Assembly (NCBI RefSeq): GCF_023653175.1
Contig: NZ_JAMNXL010000008.1
Location: forward strand, 1-47,843
Source: Erythrobacter sp.
Lineage (GTDB): Bacteria > Pseudomonadota > Alphaproteobacteria > Sphingomonadales > Sphingomonadaceae
Length of the DNA: 47,843 nucleotides
Direction: 5' to 3'
The translations under genes were made by a program, and so were the position numbers. Each line of letters starts with the position of its first letter. The stretch's first letter is position 1. Positions 11,408-21,502 of the stretch are shown in pieces. The notes under the pieces were generated by a model, which did not search any database, was not told where the DNA came from, and saw only the letters and a program-made list of their open reading frames with translations.

Positions 11408-13351
11408 ATGTGCGGAGTTGCGGGGCTGTGGTCAGGCTCCGGAAGGTTGGCGGGGGCCGAGCTGGAGCGTCGCGCTGAGGCGATGGCCGCCACCCTCGCC
11501 TCGCGCGGGCCCGATGGCGCAGGGGTCTGGAGCGACGCGGAAGCGGGGCTGGCGCTCTCCCATCGCCGCCTTGCGGTTGTCGACCTCTCCGACGCGGGCG
11601 CGCAGCCGATGGCGAGCGCCTGCGGACGCTATGTGCTGAGCTTCAACGGCGAGATCTACAACCACCGCGAGTTGCGCCGTGCGCTCGAGGCGCGCGGGAT
11701 GGGCGGCTGGCGCGGGACGTCGGACACCGAGACGCTGCTCGCGCTGATCGCCGCCGACGGACTCGAGCTTGCGCTCCGGCAATGCGTGGGGGCCTTCGCC
11801 ATCGCCCTGTGGGATCGCCGCGAGCGCCGCCTGCAGCTGGCGCGCGACCGGCTGGGAGAAAAGCCGCTCCATTACGGCTGGAGCGGGCCGGCGGGCGAGC
11901 GGTGCCTCGTATTTGCCTCGGAACTGAAGGCGCTCCACGCCATCCCCGGCTTTGCGGCGGGGGTCGACCGGCAAGCGCTGTCGCTCTATCTGCGCGCCAA
12001 TGCCGTGCCCGCGCCGCACACGATCTACCGCGATGTCTGGAAGGTGCGCCCGGGCCATGTCGTCACGCTGGGCGAGGACACGCTTCGGGCAGGCGCAGGG
12101 GCGGGGCAATCGCAGGCCTATTGGGATTTGGCCGCAGTGATCGCCCGGCCGCTCGCCACGCTGGACGAAGCCGAGGCCGAGGCGCGGCTTGAGGCGCTCC
12201 TGCTTGAGGCGGTCGGCCAGCAGGTGCTTGCCGATGTGCCGGTCGGGGCGTTCCTGTCGGGCGGGATCGACAGCTCGCTGATCACCGCGCTGATGACGCG
12301 GGTCTCGGCGGCGCGGGTGAAGACCTTCACCATCGGTTTCGACCACGCCGGGTTCGACGAAGCCCCCCACGCGCGCGCCGTGGCGCAGCACCTCGGCACC
12401 GAGCATACCGAGCTCTATGTCGGCCCCGAAGCCGTGCGCGCCGAGATCCCCGCGCTCGCCGACATCTATGACGAGCCCTTCGCCGACAGCTCGCAGCTCC
12501 CGACGTTGCTGGTGAGCCGGTTGGCGCGCAGCGAGGTCACCGTCGCCTTGTCGGGGGATGCGGGGGACGAGCTGTTCTGCGGCTACAACCGCTATCTCCT
12601 TTCCCAGCGCTCCTATGCCGCGATGCGCGCGCTGCCCGGCCCGCTTCGCCAGCTGGCGGCGGCCGGGATTGGTGCCGTGCCGCCGGGGGCATGGGATCAG
12701 GTCGGCCCGGTGCCGATGTTCGGCGTCAAGCTTGCCAAGGTCGCGCGGATGCTGCGCTCCCCCCTCGATACCCGCGCGATCTATCGGGCCAGCAGCGAGG
12801 AATGGGGGGAGGGCCTGCCGCTCATGGGGGGCGGCGATCCGGTCGCATCGCCCGTCGACCTCACCCCTGCGGTGCGCGACACGCCCGAAGAGGCGATGAT
12901 GCAGTGGGACATGACCGGCTATCTCACCGACGACATTCTGGTGAAGGTCGACCGCGCATCGATGGCGAGCAGCCTTGAGGTGCGGGTGCCGCTGCTCGAT
13001 CACCGGCTGGTGGAATTCGCCTGGACTCTGCCGCTCGATCTGAAGAAGCGCGACGGGCGCGGCAAGTGGCTGCTGCGCCGGGTGCTGTCGCGGCATGTGC
13101 CCGATGCGCTGATCGACCGGCCCAAGGCAGGCTTCGCGGTGCCGGTCGGAGCGTGGCTGCGCGGGGAATTGCGCGATTGGGCAGAGGACTTGCTGTCGCC
13201 CGATGCGCTCAACGCCGCGGCCCCCTTTGATGCGGCGGCGATCCGCGCCCGCTGGGGCCAGCACCTTGCGGGCACGCATGACTGGGCGGGATCGCTGTGG
13301 GGCGTGCTGATGTTCCAGGCCTGGGCCCGGCGCTGGGGCGCTTCATGCTGA
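11408..13351 (+). CDS. asnB: Asparagine synthase (glutamine-hydrolysing) homolog
   Basis: N-terminal MCGVAGLW catalytic Cys2; SFNGEIYNHRELR; SGGIDSSLITALM synthetase P-loop. Confidence 0.92.
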   Translation: MCGVAGLWSGSGRLAGAELERRAEAMAATLASRGPDGAGVWSDAEAGLALSHRRLAVVDLSDAGAQPMASACGRYVLSFNGEIYNHRELRRALEARGMGGWRGTSDTETLLALIAADGLELALRQCVGAFAIALWDRRERRLQLARDRLGEKPLHYGWSGPAGERCLVFASELKALHAIPGFAAGVDRQALSLYLRANAVPAPHTIYRDVWKVRPGHVVTLGEDTLRAGAGAGQSQAYWDLAAVIARPLATLDEAEAEARLEALLLEAVGQQVLADVPVGAFLSGGIDSSLITALMTRVSAARVKTFTIGFDHAGFDEAPHARAVAQHLGTEHTELYVGPEAVRAEIPALADIYDEPFADSSQLPTLLVSRLARSEVTVALSGDAGDELFCGYNRYLLSQRSYAAMRALPGPLRQLAAAGIGAVPPGAWDQVGPVPMFGVKLAKVARMLRSPLDTRAIYRASSEEWGEGLPLMGGGDPVASPVDLTPAVRDTPEEAMMQWDMTGYLTDDILVKVDRASMASSLEVRVPLLDHRLVEFAWTLPLDLKKRDGRGKWLLRRVLSRHVPDALIDRPKAGFAVPVGAWLRGELRDWAEDLLSPDALNAAAPFDAAAIRARWGQHLAGTHDWAGSLWGVLMFQAWARRWGASC

Positions 13352-14442
13352 TCTACTGGGCCATGTTCGCCGTGCCGGCGGTGTTCGCGCTGCTCGAGCC
13401 GCCGGGCGCGCAGGCGCGCGCTGCCTCTTCGGCGCGGCTACGCGGGCGGGCGGGCTTCCTCTGGCTGCTGATCGCCTTCGCTCTGGTGACGATCATCGGC
13501 CTCAGATGGGAGACCGGCGGCGACTGGGGCAGCTACGACCGCATTGTGCAATCGGCGCTGTGGACCGACAATCCCTACGGCCTGCTGGGCGATCCCGGGT
13601 TCCGCCTGATCACCCGGGTTGCGGCGCAAAGCGCTTACGGGATGCTGGTGGTGACCATGGTCAGCGCGCTGGTGGTCACTGCCGGGCTGGTGCGGTTCTG
13701 CCTTGCCCAGCCGCGCCCGTGGCTGTGTCTGGCTGTGGCCGTGCCTTACTTCGTTGTGGTGATGGGGATGGGCTATATCCGCCAGGGCATGGCGGTCTCG
13801 CTCTTGCTGATGGCGCTGATCGCGGTGCAGCAGGGCAGCGCGGTGCGCTTTGTCGGCTGGGTGCTGGCGGCAGTGATGTTCCATTCGACCGCGCTGATCT
13901 TTCTCCCGCTGGCGGTGTTCATGGCCCGCATCCACCCCTTTGCGCGCCTGCTGCTCCTGCTGGGCGCGGGCGCGGTTCTGGCCGTGGCCGCCACCGGCGA
14001 GCGCACCGGGCTGCTGCTGACCAATTATGTCGAACAGGAGATGACCTCCTCGGGCGCGCTGGTGCGCCTCGCAATGACCGCGCTGCCCGGCGCGATCCTG
14101 CTCTACTGGCGCTCGCGCTTTGACCTTGCGCCTTCCGAGCGCTGGATCTGGATGATGCTGTCGGCCGCCGGGCTGGTGGCGCTGGCGCTGGTGCTGGTGT
14201 TCCCGACCTCGACCGCGATCGACCGTCTCGGGCTCTATCTGCTGCCGCTGCAGCTGTTCGTCTATGCGCGCCTGCCCGATGCGCTGGCCGGCAACGAGCG
14301 CACCGCGCGGGTGCTCGCGACGGCGGTGGTCGCGCTGTATGCAGCAGCCTTCTACGTGTGGCTCAACTACGCCGTGAACGTCGAGTTCTGGCTGCCCTAC
14401 CGCTTCTTCCTGTTCGAGGACGGCGTGTGTCTCGAGTGCTGA
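13345..14442 (+). CDS. EpsG family / O-antigen polymerase-like membrane protein
   Basis: Multi-spanning; GGDWGSYDRI, MGYIRQGMAVSLLLMALI, FHSTALIFLPLAVF typical of EpsG. Confidence 0.82.
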   Translation: MLIYWAMFAVPAVFALLEPPGAQARAASSARLRGRAGFLWLLIAFALVTIIGLRWETGGDWGSYDRIVQSALWTDNPYGLLGDPGFRLITRVAAQSAYGMLVVTMVSALVVTAGLVRFCLAQPRPWLCLAVAVPYFVVVMGMGYIRQGMAVSLLLMALIAVQQGSAVRFVGWVLAAVMFHSTALIFLPLAVFMARIHPFARLLLLLGAGAVLAVAATGERTGLLLTNYVEQEMTSSGALVRLAMTALPGAILLYWRSRFDLAPSERWIWMMLSAAGLVALALVLVFPTSTAIDRLGLYLLPLQLFVYARLPDALAGNERTARVLATAVVALYAAAFYVWLNYAVNVEFWLPYRFFLFEDGVCLEC

Positions 14443-15542
14443 TCTCGATCAACGCGGCCTGGAACGTCGTCAATTTCCGCGCCGGGCTGGTGAGGGCGCT
14501 GGTGGCCGACGGGCACGAGGTGATCGCTGCGGTCCCTGACGACGGCGCGCTCGCCGCAGTCGAGGCCTTGGGCGCGCGGGTGGCGGTGCTGCCGATGACC
14601 AGCGCAAGCACCTCGGTGACCGGCGACCTTGCCCTGCTGTGGCGCTATGTCCGCCTGATCCGGCGCGAGCGGCCCGATGCCTATCTCGGCTGGACGATCA
14701 AGCCCAACACCTACGGCGCGCTCGCCGCGCGGCTGGCGGGCGTGCCGCGGATCGCCAATGTCTCGGGGCTCGGCACAGCCTTCATCCGCGAGACCTGGCT
14801 GACGCGGGTGGCAGAGGCCTTGTACCGGCTCGGGCTGGGCGGGGCTGCCACGGTGTTCTTCCAGAACCACGACGACCGCGCCGAATTTATCGCGCGGCGG
14901 TTGGTCGCGCCTTCATGCGTCGAGGTGCTGCCCGGATCGGGGATCGACGCGGTGCATTACGATCCGGCCCCTTGGCCGCGTGTCGAGGACGGCACCTTCC
15001 GTTTCCTGATGGTGGCGCGGTTGATCCGCGACAAGGGCGTGAGCGAGTTCGTCGAGGCCGCCCGGATCGTGCGCGCCCGCCATCCGGAGGCGCGTTTTGC
15101 GCTGCTCGGCTTTCTTGATGTCGACAATGCCACCGCCATTTCCCGCGCCGAGCTGGAGGGTTGGGTGGCCGAAGGCGCGGTCGAATATTGGGGCGCGGCC
15201 GAGGATGTCCGCCCGTTCCTCGGCAATGCCGATTGCGTGGTGCTGCCAAGCTATCGCGAGGGCCTGTCGCGGGTGCTGCTCGAAGCGGGCGCGATGGCGC
15301 GGCCCGCAATCGCAACCGACGTGCCGGGCTGCCGCGACGTGATTGTGCCGGGCGAGACCGGGCTGCTGTGCGCGGTCCGCGACGCGCAGAGTCTGGCGGC
15401 ACGCATGACCGAGATGATCGCACTCCCGGCAGCGCAGCGCGCCGCAATGGGCCGCGCCGCGCGGGCGCACATCATTGAACGATTTGCCGAAACGCATGTC
15501 ATATCAGCCTATCGCGCAGTGCTTGCGCGGGCTATCGAGTAG
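14427..15542 (+). CDS. Glycosyltransferase family 4
   Basis: VSRVLISINAAWNVVNFRAGLVRAL; TIKPNTYGALAARLAGVPRIANVSGLGTAF; VLPSYREGLSRVLLEAGAMARPAIATDVPGCRD; GTG start proposed. Confidence 0.9.
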   Translation: MSRVLISINAAWNVVNFRAGLVRALVADGHEVIAAVPDDGALAAVEALGARVAVLPMTSASTSVTGDLALLWRYVRLIRRERPDAYLGWTIKPNTYGALAARLAGVPRIANVSGLGTAFIRETWLTRVAEALYRLGLGGAATVFFQNHDDRAEFIARRLVAPSCVEVLPGSGIDAVHYDPAPWPRVEDGTFRFLMVARLIRDKGVSEFVEAARIVRARHPEARFALLGFLDVDNATAISRAELEGWVAEGAVEYWGAAEDVRPFLGNADCVVLPSYREGLSRVLLEAGAMARPAIATDVPGCRDVIVPGETGLLCAVRDAQSLAARMTEMIALPAAQRAAMGRAARAHIIERFAETHVISAYRAVLARAIE

Positions 15543-15605
15543 CCGATTCGGGAGTTGGCGGCGGCGTCCTGCCCCCGCACGGGTGCATCGCGGGGGGATT
15601 GGCAG

Positions 15606-16904
15606 TTGACGGCGGGACACGAGGGGACTGTTCCGGACATCGTCGTCGTCGGCCTGGGCTATGTCGGACTGCCGCTGGCGCTGCGGCTGTCGAAGGCCTT
15701 CCCGGTGCGCGGGTTCGATATCGACGCTGGCCGGATCGCCGAACTGCGCGAGGGCTATGACCGCACCCACGAGGTCGACAGCGCGCTGCTGCTCGCCGCG
15801 CTCGAAACCAGCGCCCTGCGGCTCGAACAGGATGTCGCCGCGTGCCGGGGGGCGCAGGCCTATATCGTCACCGTGCCGACCCCGGTCGATGCCGACAATC
15901 GCCCCGATCTGGCGCTGGTGGAACGCGCCTGCGCGTCGGTCGCCGCCATGCTCGAAGCCGCGGCCCGGCCCGTGGTGGTGTTCGAGAGCACGGTCTATCC
16001 CGGCGTGACCGAGGACGTGTGCGGCCCGATCCTCGCGCAGGCATCGGGGCTGGAGCGCGGGCGCGATTTCTTCCTCGGCTATTCGCCCGAACGCATCAAT
16101 CCGGGCGACCGCGAGCACACCGTCGACCGCATCACCAAGGTGGTGGCGGGCGAGAACCCCGAAGTCACCGCAAGGCTCTGCGCGATCTACGGCGAGGTCA
16201 CCAGCGGCGGGGTGTTCGCCGCCCGCTCGATCCGGGTGGCCGAGGCCGCCAAGGTGATCGAGAACGCCCAGCGCGACATCAACATCGCCTTCATCAACGA
16301 AGTCGCGCAGATCACCCGCAAGCTGGGCATCTCGATCTACGACGTGCTCGATGCAGCCAAGACAAAGTGGAACTTCCTGCCCTTCCAGCCGGGCATGGTC
16401 GGCGGGCACTGCATCGGGGTCGATCCCTATTATCTCAGCCACTGCGCGCAAGGGCTGGGGCATGACCCGCAGGTGATCCTCGCCGGGCGGTCGATCAATG
16501 ACGGCATGGCCAGCTGGCTGGCAGGCGAGCTCGACCGCGCGCTGGCGCCCTCCTCGCGGGTGCTGGTGCTGGGCCTCGCCTTCAAGGAGAACGTCCCCGA
16601 CCTGCGCAACAGCAAGGTCGCCGAACTGATCGCGTCGCTGTGCGCGCGCGGGCACACGGTCGCCGTCCACGACCCGCTGGTCGACAGGCACGAGGCGCAT
16701 CACGAATACGGGATCGATCTGCTTGCCGATCTGCCGCAGGAACCGTGGGACGCGGTGATCATGGCGGTGCCGCACGCCGCCTATCACGCGCTGCCCCAGG
16801 CGCGCCTTGCCGCGCTGCTGCATGAAGGTGGCCTGTTCGCCGACATCAAGAACGCCTTCCCGGGCCTGGACGAAGTGCCGGGCGTCAGGCGCTGGCGGAT
16901 ATGA
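15606..16904 (+). CDS. Nucleotide-sugar dehydrogenase, likely UDP-N-acetyl-D-galactosamine 6-dehydrogenase (TviB/WbpO-like)
   Basis: VVVGLGYVGLPLAL NAD site; FLPFQPGMVGGHCIGVDPYYLSHCAQ active-site Cys region; start uncertain (TTG 15606 or 15555). Confidence 0.88.
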   Translation: MTAGHEGTVPDIVVVGLGYVGLPLALRLSKAFPVRGFDIDAGRIAELREGYDRTHEVDSALLLAALETSALRLEQDVAACRGAQAYIVTVPTPVDADNRPDLALVERACASVAAMLEAAARPVVVFESTVYPGVTEDVCGPILAQASGLERGRDFFLGYSPERINPGDREHTVDRITKVVAGENPEVTARLCAIYGEVTSGGVFAARSIRVAEAAKVIENAQRDINIAFINEVAQITRKLGISIYDVLDAAKTKWNFLPFQPGMVGGHCIGVDPYYLSHCAQGLGHDPQVILAGRSINDGMASWLAGELDRALAPSSRVLVLGLAFKENVPDLRNSKVAELIASLCARGHTVAVHDPLVDRHEAHHEYGIDLLADLPQEPWDAVIMAVPHAAYHALPQARLAALLHEGGLFADIKNAFPGLDEVPGVRRWRI

Positions 16905-18208
16905 AATCGGTCGCCAGCCCCCTGAGCACGGTGCTGACCGCGCCGCGCCGGGCGCAGGTGATCTGGGTGCGGCCGCTGTTCCAGCTGCTGGGTTCGCTGC
17001 TCGCCGCTGTCGCGCTCCCCTATGCGCTGGCGGCGGGGATCACGCCCGAGCTGCTGGGGCTCGATCTCTACTACGTCTCGCTCGCCGCCTCGGTGTCCGC
17101 GATCGCGCTGGCGTTCTGGACCTATCGCAACCTTGCCGCCTTTCCGGGGATCCGGTCGAGCTACTACATCCTGCCGGTCTTCCTATCGAGCTTCGTTGCC
17201 GTGTTCACCGTGCTGTTCCTCGCCCGCCTCGGCTATAGCCGCCCGCTGCTGGTGGTGAGCTTCGTGGTCGCGCTCGCATGGTTCTACCTCGTCTATTTCA
17301 TGATCCAGCGCAGCCAGACGCTTAAGATAGCGGTGGTGCCCTTCGGCCGGGTCGACTGTCTCTACGACATTGAGCAGGTGGAGTGGGCGGTGCTCGGGCA
17401 GCCGGTGATCCCGCCCTCGGCCGATCTGCTCACTGCCGACTTCGACACCGACCTGCCGCGCGAATGGCTCAACTTCCTTGCCGAATGCGCGCTGCAGGGG
17501 GTCACGGTGCTGCACTTCAAGCAGCTGCGCCAGTCGCTCACCGGGCAGGTCCAGACCGAGCACCTCTCCGAGAACGCCGATGGCGCGCTGGCGCCGAGCG
17601 CGAATTACATCGCCATCAAGCGCTTTGCCGATACCCTGCTGGCGCTTGCCCTGCTGCCGGTGCTGCTTCCGCTGTTCGTGATCGTGGCCGCGGCGATCCG
17701 GCTGGATTCGCCCGGCCCGGTGTTCTTCCGCCAGATCCGGATCGGTTATCGCGGCAGGGCTTTTGCGGTCTGGAAGTTCCGCACCATGCGCGTCGCCGCG
17801 CCCGCCGTGCCTACGAGCGGCGACCCGCGCGAGCGCGCCATCACCCGCGAGGACGACCCGCGCATCACCCCGCTCGGCCGCTGGCTGCGCCGCAGCCGGA
17901 TCGACGAGCTGCCGCAGGTCTTCAACGTGCTGCGCGGCGAGATGAGCTGGATCGGCCCGCGCCCCGAAGCGCTCGAACTGTCGCGCTGGTACGAGACCGA
18001 GCTGCCCTTCTACCGCTACCGCCACGTGGTGCGCCCGGGCATCTCGGGCTGGGCGCAGGTCAGCCAGGGCCACGTTGCCGATCTCGACAGCGTGCTGAAG
18101 AAGCTCAACTACGATTTCTTCTACATCAGCCGCTTCAGCCTGTGGCTCGACGTGCTGATCGTCCTGCGCACGATCAAGACAATGCTGACCGGCTTCGGCT
18201 CGCGCTGA
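16901..18208 (+). CDS. Polyprenyl glycosylphosphotransferase (initiating sugar-phosphate transferase)
   Basis: RLDSPGPVFFRQIRIGYRGRAFAVWKFRTMR; ITPLGRWLRRSRIDELPQVFNVLRGEMSWIGPRPE. Confidence 0.93.
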   Translation: MKSVASPLSTVLTAPRRAQVIWVRPLFQLLGSLLAAVALPYALAAGITPELLGLDLYYVSLAASVSAIALAFWTYRNLAAFPGIRSSYYILPVFLSSFVAVFTVLFLARLGYSRPLLVVSFVVALAWFYLVYFMIQRSQTLKIAVVPFGRVDCLYDIEQVEWAVLGQPVIPPSADLLTADFDTDLPREWLNFLAECALQGVTVLHFKQLRQSLTGQVQTEHLSENADGALAPSANYIAIKRFADTLLALALLPVLLPLFVIVAAAIRLDSPGPVFFRQIRIGYRGRAFAVWKFRTMRVAAPAVPTSGDPRERAITREDDPRITPLGRWLRRSRIDELPQVFNVLRGEMSWIGPRPEALELSRWYETELPFYRYRHVVRPGISGWAQVSQGHVADLDSVLKKLNYDFFYISRFSLWLDVLIVLRTIKTMLTGFGSR

Positions 18209-18296
18209 GGGGCGCAGGCTCGCCGCGCGGCCGGGCCCGGATTTTCATGTTTTTTGCAGAAGACCTGCCGTCATCTTCCCCAGTTGCCGGAAAAGA

Positions 18297-18371
18297 TGGT
18301 GGGCGCGACAGGGATTGAACCTGTGACCCCACCCGTGTGAAGGGTGTGCTCTACCGCTGAGCTACGCGCCC
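18297..18371 (-). tRNA. tRNA-Val(CAC), CCA encoded
   Basis: Minus strand GGGCGCG-TA-GCTCAGCGGTAGAGC-A-CACCC-TTCACAC-GGGTG-...-GGTTCAATCC-...-CGCGCCC-ACCA; anticodon CAC. Confidence 0.95.
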
Positions 18372-18458
18372 GTCCCTATGGCCTGTGGCCCGGACAGGGG
18401 CGCGCCATTAATGGGGTCGGGCGCACTTGGCAAGCGCCTAGGGTGATCCGGGTTCGAT

Positions 18459-20366
18459 TTAGCTGCCCGCCAGCCAGGTGAGCAGCGCCAGCATTCCTTC
18501 GGGCCGCGCGGCGACGGCTGCGGGCGATGCCGCTGCCGGGGGGCTGAGCGGCGCGGGGCAGGCGAGGCAATAGGCCTGCGCGCCGCGCGTGCCCAGCAGC
18601 CGCTCGGCATCGCGGGCGATGCGCGTGCCGAGCGCCTGCGAGCGCATGGCGGTCAGCGCGAAGATATCGCCGACCGGCGCTGTGCGCGCCTTGGCCGCTT
18701 CGCCCGCGACCAGCTGGCGGATCAGCGAATCGTAATTCGCATCCTTCTCGCCAAGATACACCGCGTGCCACTCGCCCTTCTCGGCGCCCGCCTTGGCCGC
18801 CGCCCATTCGAGCGCCTCGGTGAGCCCGCCGAATTCGTCGACGAGGCCAATCTGGCGCGCCGTGCCGCCGTCCCACACCTGGCCTTGCGCGATCTGGTCG
18901 ACGCGTGAGACCGGCAGGCGCCGCGCGCCCGAGACCAGCCTGAGGAAGTCCTGATAGGTGCCCCCAATCGAGGTCTGGAGCAGCGCGTCCATCGCCGGCG
19001 AGAAACCGCCGATCATGTCCGGCTGGCCCGAAAGCTCGGTGGTGCGATAACCGTCCGCCGTCACCCCGAGGCGCGCGGCGGCGTTTTCGAAGGTCGGCAC
19101 CACGGCATAGACCCCGATCGATCCGGTGATCGTCTCGGGCTCGGCGAAGATGCGCTCGCCCGGGGTCGCGACCCAGTAGCCGCCGCTCGCGGCGATGTTG
19201 CCCATCGACACCGCGACCGGAATCTTGCGGTCGCGGAAACGCTGGATCGCGCGGCGGATTTCCTCCGATGCGGTAACCGAACCGCCCGGCGAATCCACCC
19301 GCACCACCAGCGCGGCAAGATCATCGTCAAGCGCCTCGTCGAGCAGGTCGGCGATGCGCGTGCCGCCCGCCGTGCCCGGACCCGCTTCGCCATCGACGAT
19401 CTCGCCGGCGATGGTGACGACGCCGATCGCCTTGCCCTTGCGGATCTGGCCGAGGTCGGCGAGGTAAGCGGAAAGGTCGCTCGCGGCATAGGCGCCGGGG
19501 AGCTTGCTCCACGGGTCCTCGCCCGCCAGCTCTGCCACCCGCGCGCCGAACGCCGCCCGGTCGCCGAGCTTGTCGACCATCCCGGCATCGAGCGCCGCCT
19601 TGGCCATGTCGCCGCCCGAACTGGCGATCCACGCCGCCGGATCGCCGGTGATCTTCGCCAGCTGCAGCTTGGGCCGCGCGCGGGTGACGCCCGCCTTGTA
19701 TTCCTCCCACAAAGCCCCGTAGAGCCCGCCGATATTGGCGCGCGCCTCGTCCGACATCCCGTTGCGGGTATAGGGTTCGACCCCGGACTTGAACGCGCCC
19801 ACGCGGTAGACCCGCGCATTGACGCTGAGCTTTTCGAGCAGGCCGGCGTAATAGAGATTGCTGCCGCCCGGTCCGGCGATCACCGCCATGCCCTGCGGAT
19901 CGAGCCACACCTCGCTGGCGTGCGCGGCCAGCAGCATCTGGTCGTCGGCATAGGCAAAGGCGAAGGTCAGCACCGGCTTCTTGGCCTTGCGCACCCGGTC
20001 CATCGCCTCGGCGATGTCCTTCAGATGCACCTGCCCGCCGCCGAGGAAGGTGGTCATGTCGAGCACCACCGTCTTGATGCGATCATCGGTCGCGGCGGCA
20101 TCGAGCGCGCGAACCACGTCGCGCGCGCGGGTCTCCTCGAGCGGCGCCTCGCTCGCGAGCAGCGCGGCGAGCGGATCGAGCGCGCTTTTCTCCTCGACGA
20201 CGATGCCCGCAAGGTCGATCAGCAGCGCTCCGTCGCGCACCTGCCCGGGGTTGGGCCGGGCCGAGAGCACGCCGAACAGCGCGATGAAGAACAAGAGCAT
20301 GAACAGGAGGACAAGCCCGTCCTTGATCCCCACGAGGATCTTCCAAACCTTGCCCACGAAGTTCAT
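18459..20366 (-). CDS. sppA: Signal peptide peptidase SppA, long (67K) type
   Basis: Two tandem ClpP-fold domains; [46 protein letters not shown]. Confidence 0.93.
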   Translation of the reverse strand: MNFVGKVWKILVGIKDGLVLLFMLLFFIALFGVLSARPNPGQVRDGALLIDLAGIVVEEKSALDPLAALLASEAPLEETRARDVVRALDAAATDDRIKTVVLDMTTFLGGGQVHLKDIAEAMDRVRKAKKPVLTFAFAYADDQMLLAAHASEVWLDPQGMAVIAGPGGSNLYYAGLLEKLSVNARVYRVGAFKSGVEPYTRNGMSDEARANIGGLYGALWEEYKAGVTRARPKLQLAKITGDPAAWIASSGGDMAKAALDAGMVDKLGDRAAFGARVAELAGEDPWSKLPGAYAASDLSAYLADLGQIRKGKAIGVVTIAGEIVDGEAGPGTAGGTRIADLLDEALDDDLAALVVRVDSPGGSVTASEEIRRAIQRFRDRKIPVAVSMGNIAASGGYWVATPGERIFAEPETITGSIGVYAVVPTFENAAARLGVTADGYRTTELSGQPDMIGGFSPAMDALLQTSIGGTYQDFLRLVSGARRLPVSRVDQIAQGQVWDGGTARQIGLVDEFGGLTEALEWAAAKAGAEKGEWHAVYLGEKDANYDSLIRQLVAGEAAKARTAPVGDIFALTAMRSQALGTRIARDAERLLGTRGAQAYCLACPAPLSPPAAASPAAVAARPEGMLALLTWLAGS

Positions 20367-20485
20367 TGCATATCCCTTATGATCGGCCCCGACCGCGATG
20401 TAGGGTCTTTGCCAGCTTAGTTCTATCGGAAACCTTACGGCGCGGGTTGAGTGATAGACGCGGTTCGACTAAGCGCATCGCTTTA

Positions 20486-21502
20486 ATGGCCAGCACCGAT
20501 CTCTCCGCCCCTCCGGGCCGCTTTCCGCCCGGAAGGCTTGCCTTCCCGCACCGCGATCTCACCGGCATCGGCAAGCTGGCGCGGCACGAGATCCTTTATC
20601 TTCTGGATCAGGCCGAGCAGTGGGTCGCGCTTAACCGCCAGAGCGCCAAGCACACCGATCTGCTCGGCGGGCTCACCATCATCAACGCCTTCTTCGAGAA
20701 CTCGACGCGCACGCTGCTGAGCTTCGAGATCGCGGGCAAGCGGCTGGGGGCGGACGTGGTCAACATGCACGCCGCGACCTCGAGTGTGAAGAAGGGCGAG
20801 ACGCTGATCGACACCGCGATCACATTGAACGCAATGCGCGCCGATGCGATCGTGATCCGGCATGGCTCCTCGGGAGCGACCGGGCTGATCGCGGACAAGG
20901 TCGATTGTCCGGTGCTCAACGCGGGCGACGGGCAGCACGAACACCCCACCCAGGCGCTGCTCGATGCGCTGACGCTGCGCCACGCTCTGGCCGAACGGGG
21001 CGAGGGGGCGGAGGACTTCACCGGCCTCAACGTCGTGATCTGCGGCGACATCCTCCACAGCCGGGTGGCGCGTTCGAACATCCTGTGCCTGACCGCGCTG
21101 GGCGCGAGGGTGCGCGTCTGCGCGCCGCCCGCACTGATGCCGCAGGGTGTCGAGGCGATGGGGGTGGAGGTACACCACCGCTTCGACGATGCGCTCGATG
21201 GCGCGGAGGTTGTGATGATGCTGCGCCTGCAATCGGAGCGCATGACCGGGCAGTTCATCCCGTCCCCACGCGAATATCGCCATCTCTACGGGCTGACCAC
21301 CAAGCGTCTCGCGCTCGCCCGGCCGGGTGCCTTGGTGATGCACCCGGGCCCCATGAACCGCGGCGTCGAGATCGACAGCGAGGTCGCCGATCTGGCAGGC
21401 CGCTCGCTGATCACGCGGCAGGTCGAGATGGGCGTGGCGATCCGCATGGCGTGTCTCGATGTGCTAACGCGCGGTGCGCGCGGGCTGGAGGGCTGGGCAT
21501 GA
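20486..21502 (+). CDS. pyrB: Aspartate carbamoyltransferase catalytic subunit
   Basis: [56 protein letters not shown]. Confidence 0.95.
   Translation: MASTDLSAPPGRFPPGRLAFPHRDLTGIGKLARHEILYLLDQAEQWVALNRQSAKHTDLLGGLTIINAFFENSTRTLLSFEIAGKRLGADVVNMHAATSSVKKGETLIDTAITLNAMRADAIVIRHGSSGATGLIADKVDCPVLNAGDGQHEHPTQALLDALTLRHALAERGEGAEDFTGLNVVICGDILHSRVARSNILCLTALGARVRVCAPPALMPQGVEAMGVEVHHRFDDALDGAEVVMMLRLQSERMTGQFIPSPREYRHLYGLTTKRLALARPGALVMHPGPMNRGVEIDSEVADLAGRSLITRQVEMGVAIRMACLDVLTRGARGLEGWA

Noticed and set aside
11432-13279. 615-aa minus-strand ORF opposite the asparagine synthase
   Set aside because: Antisense shadow ORF with no family motifs.
18297-18371. tRNA-Val as an integration site of a genomic island
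   Set aside because: No integrase, no repeated tRNA 3' end and no composition break seen next to it; sppA follows directly.
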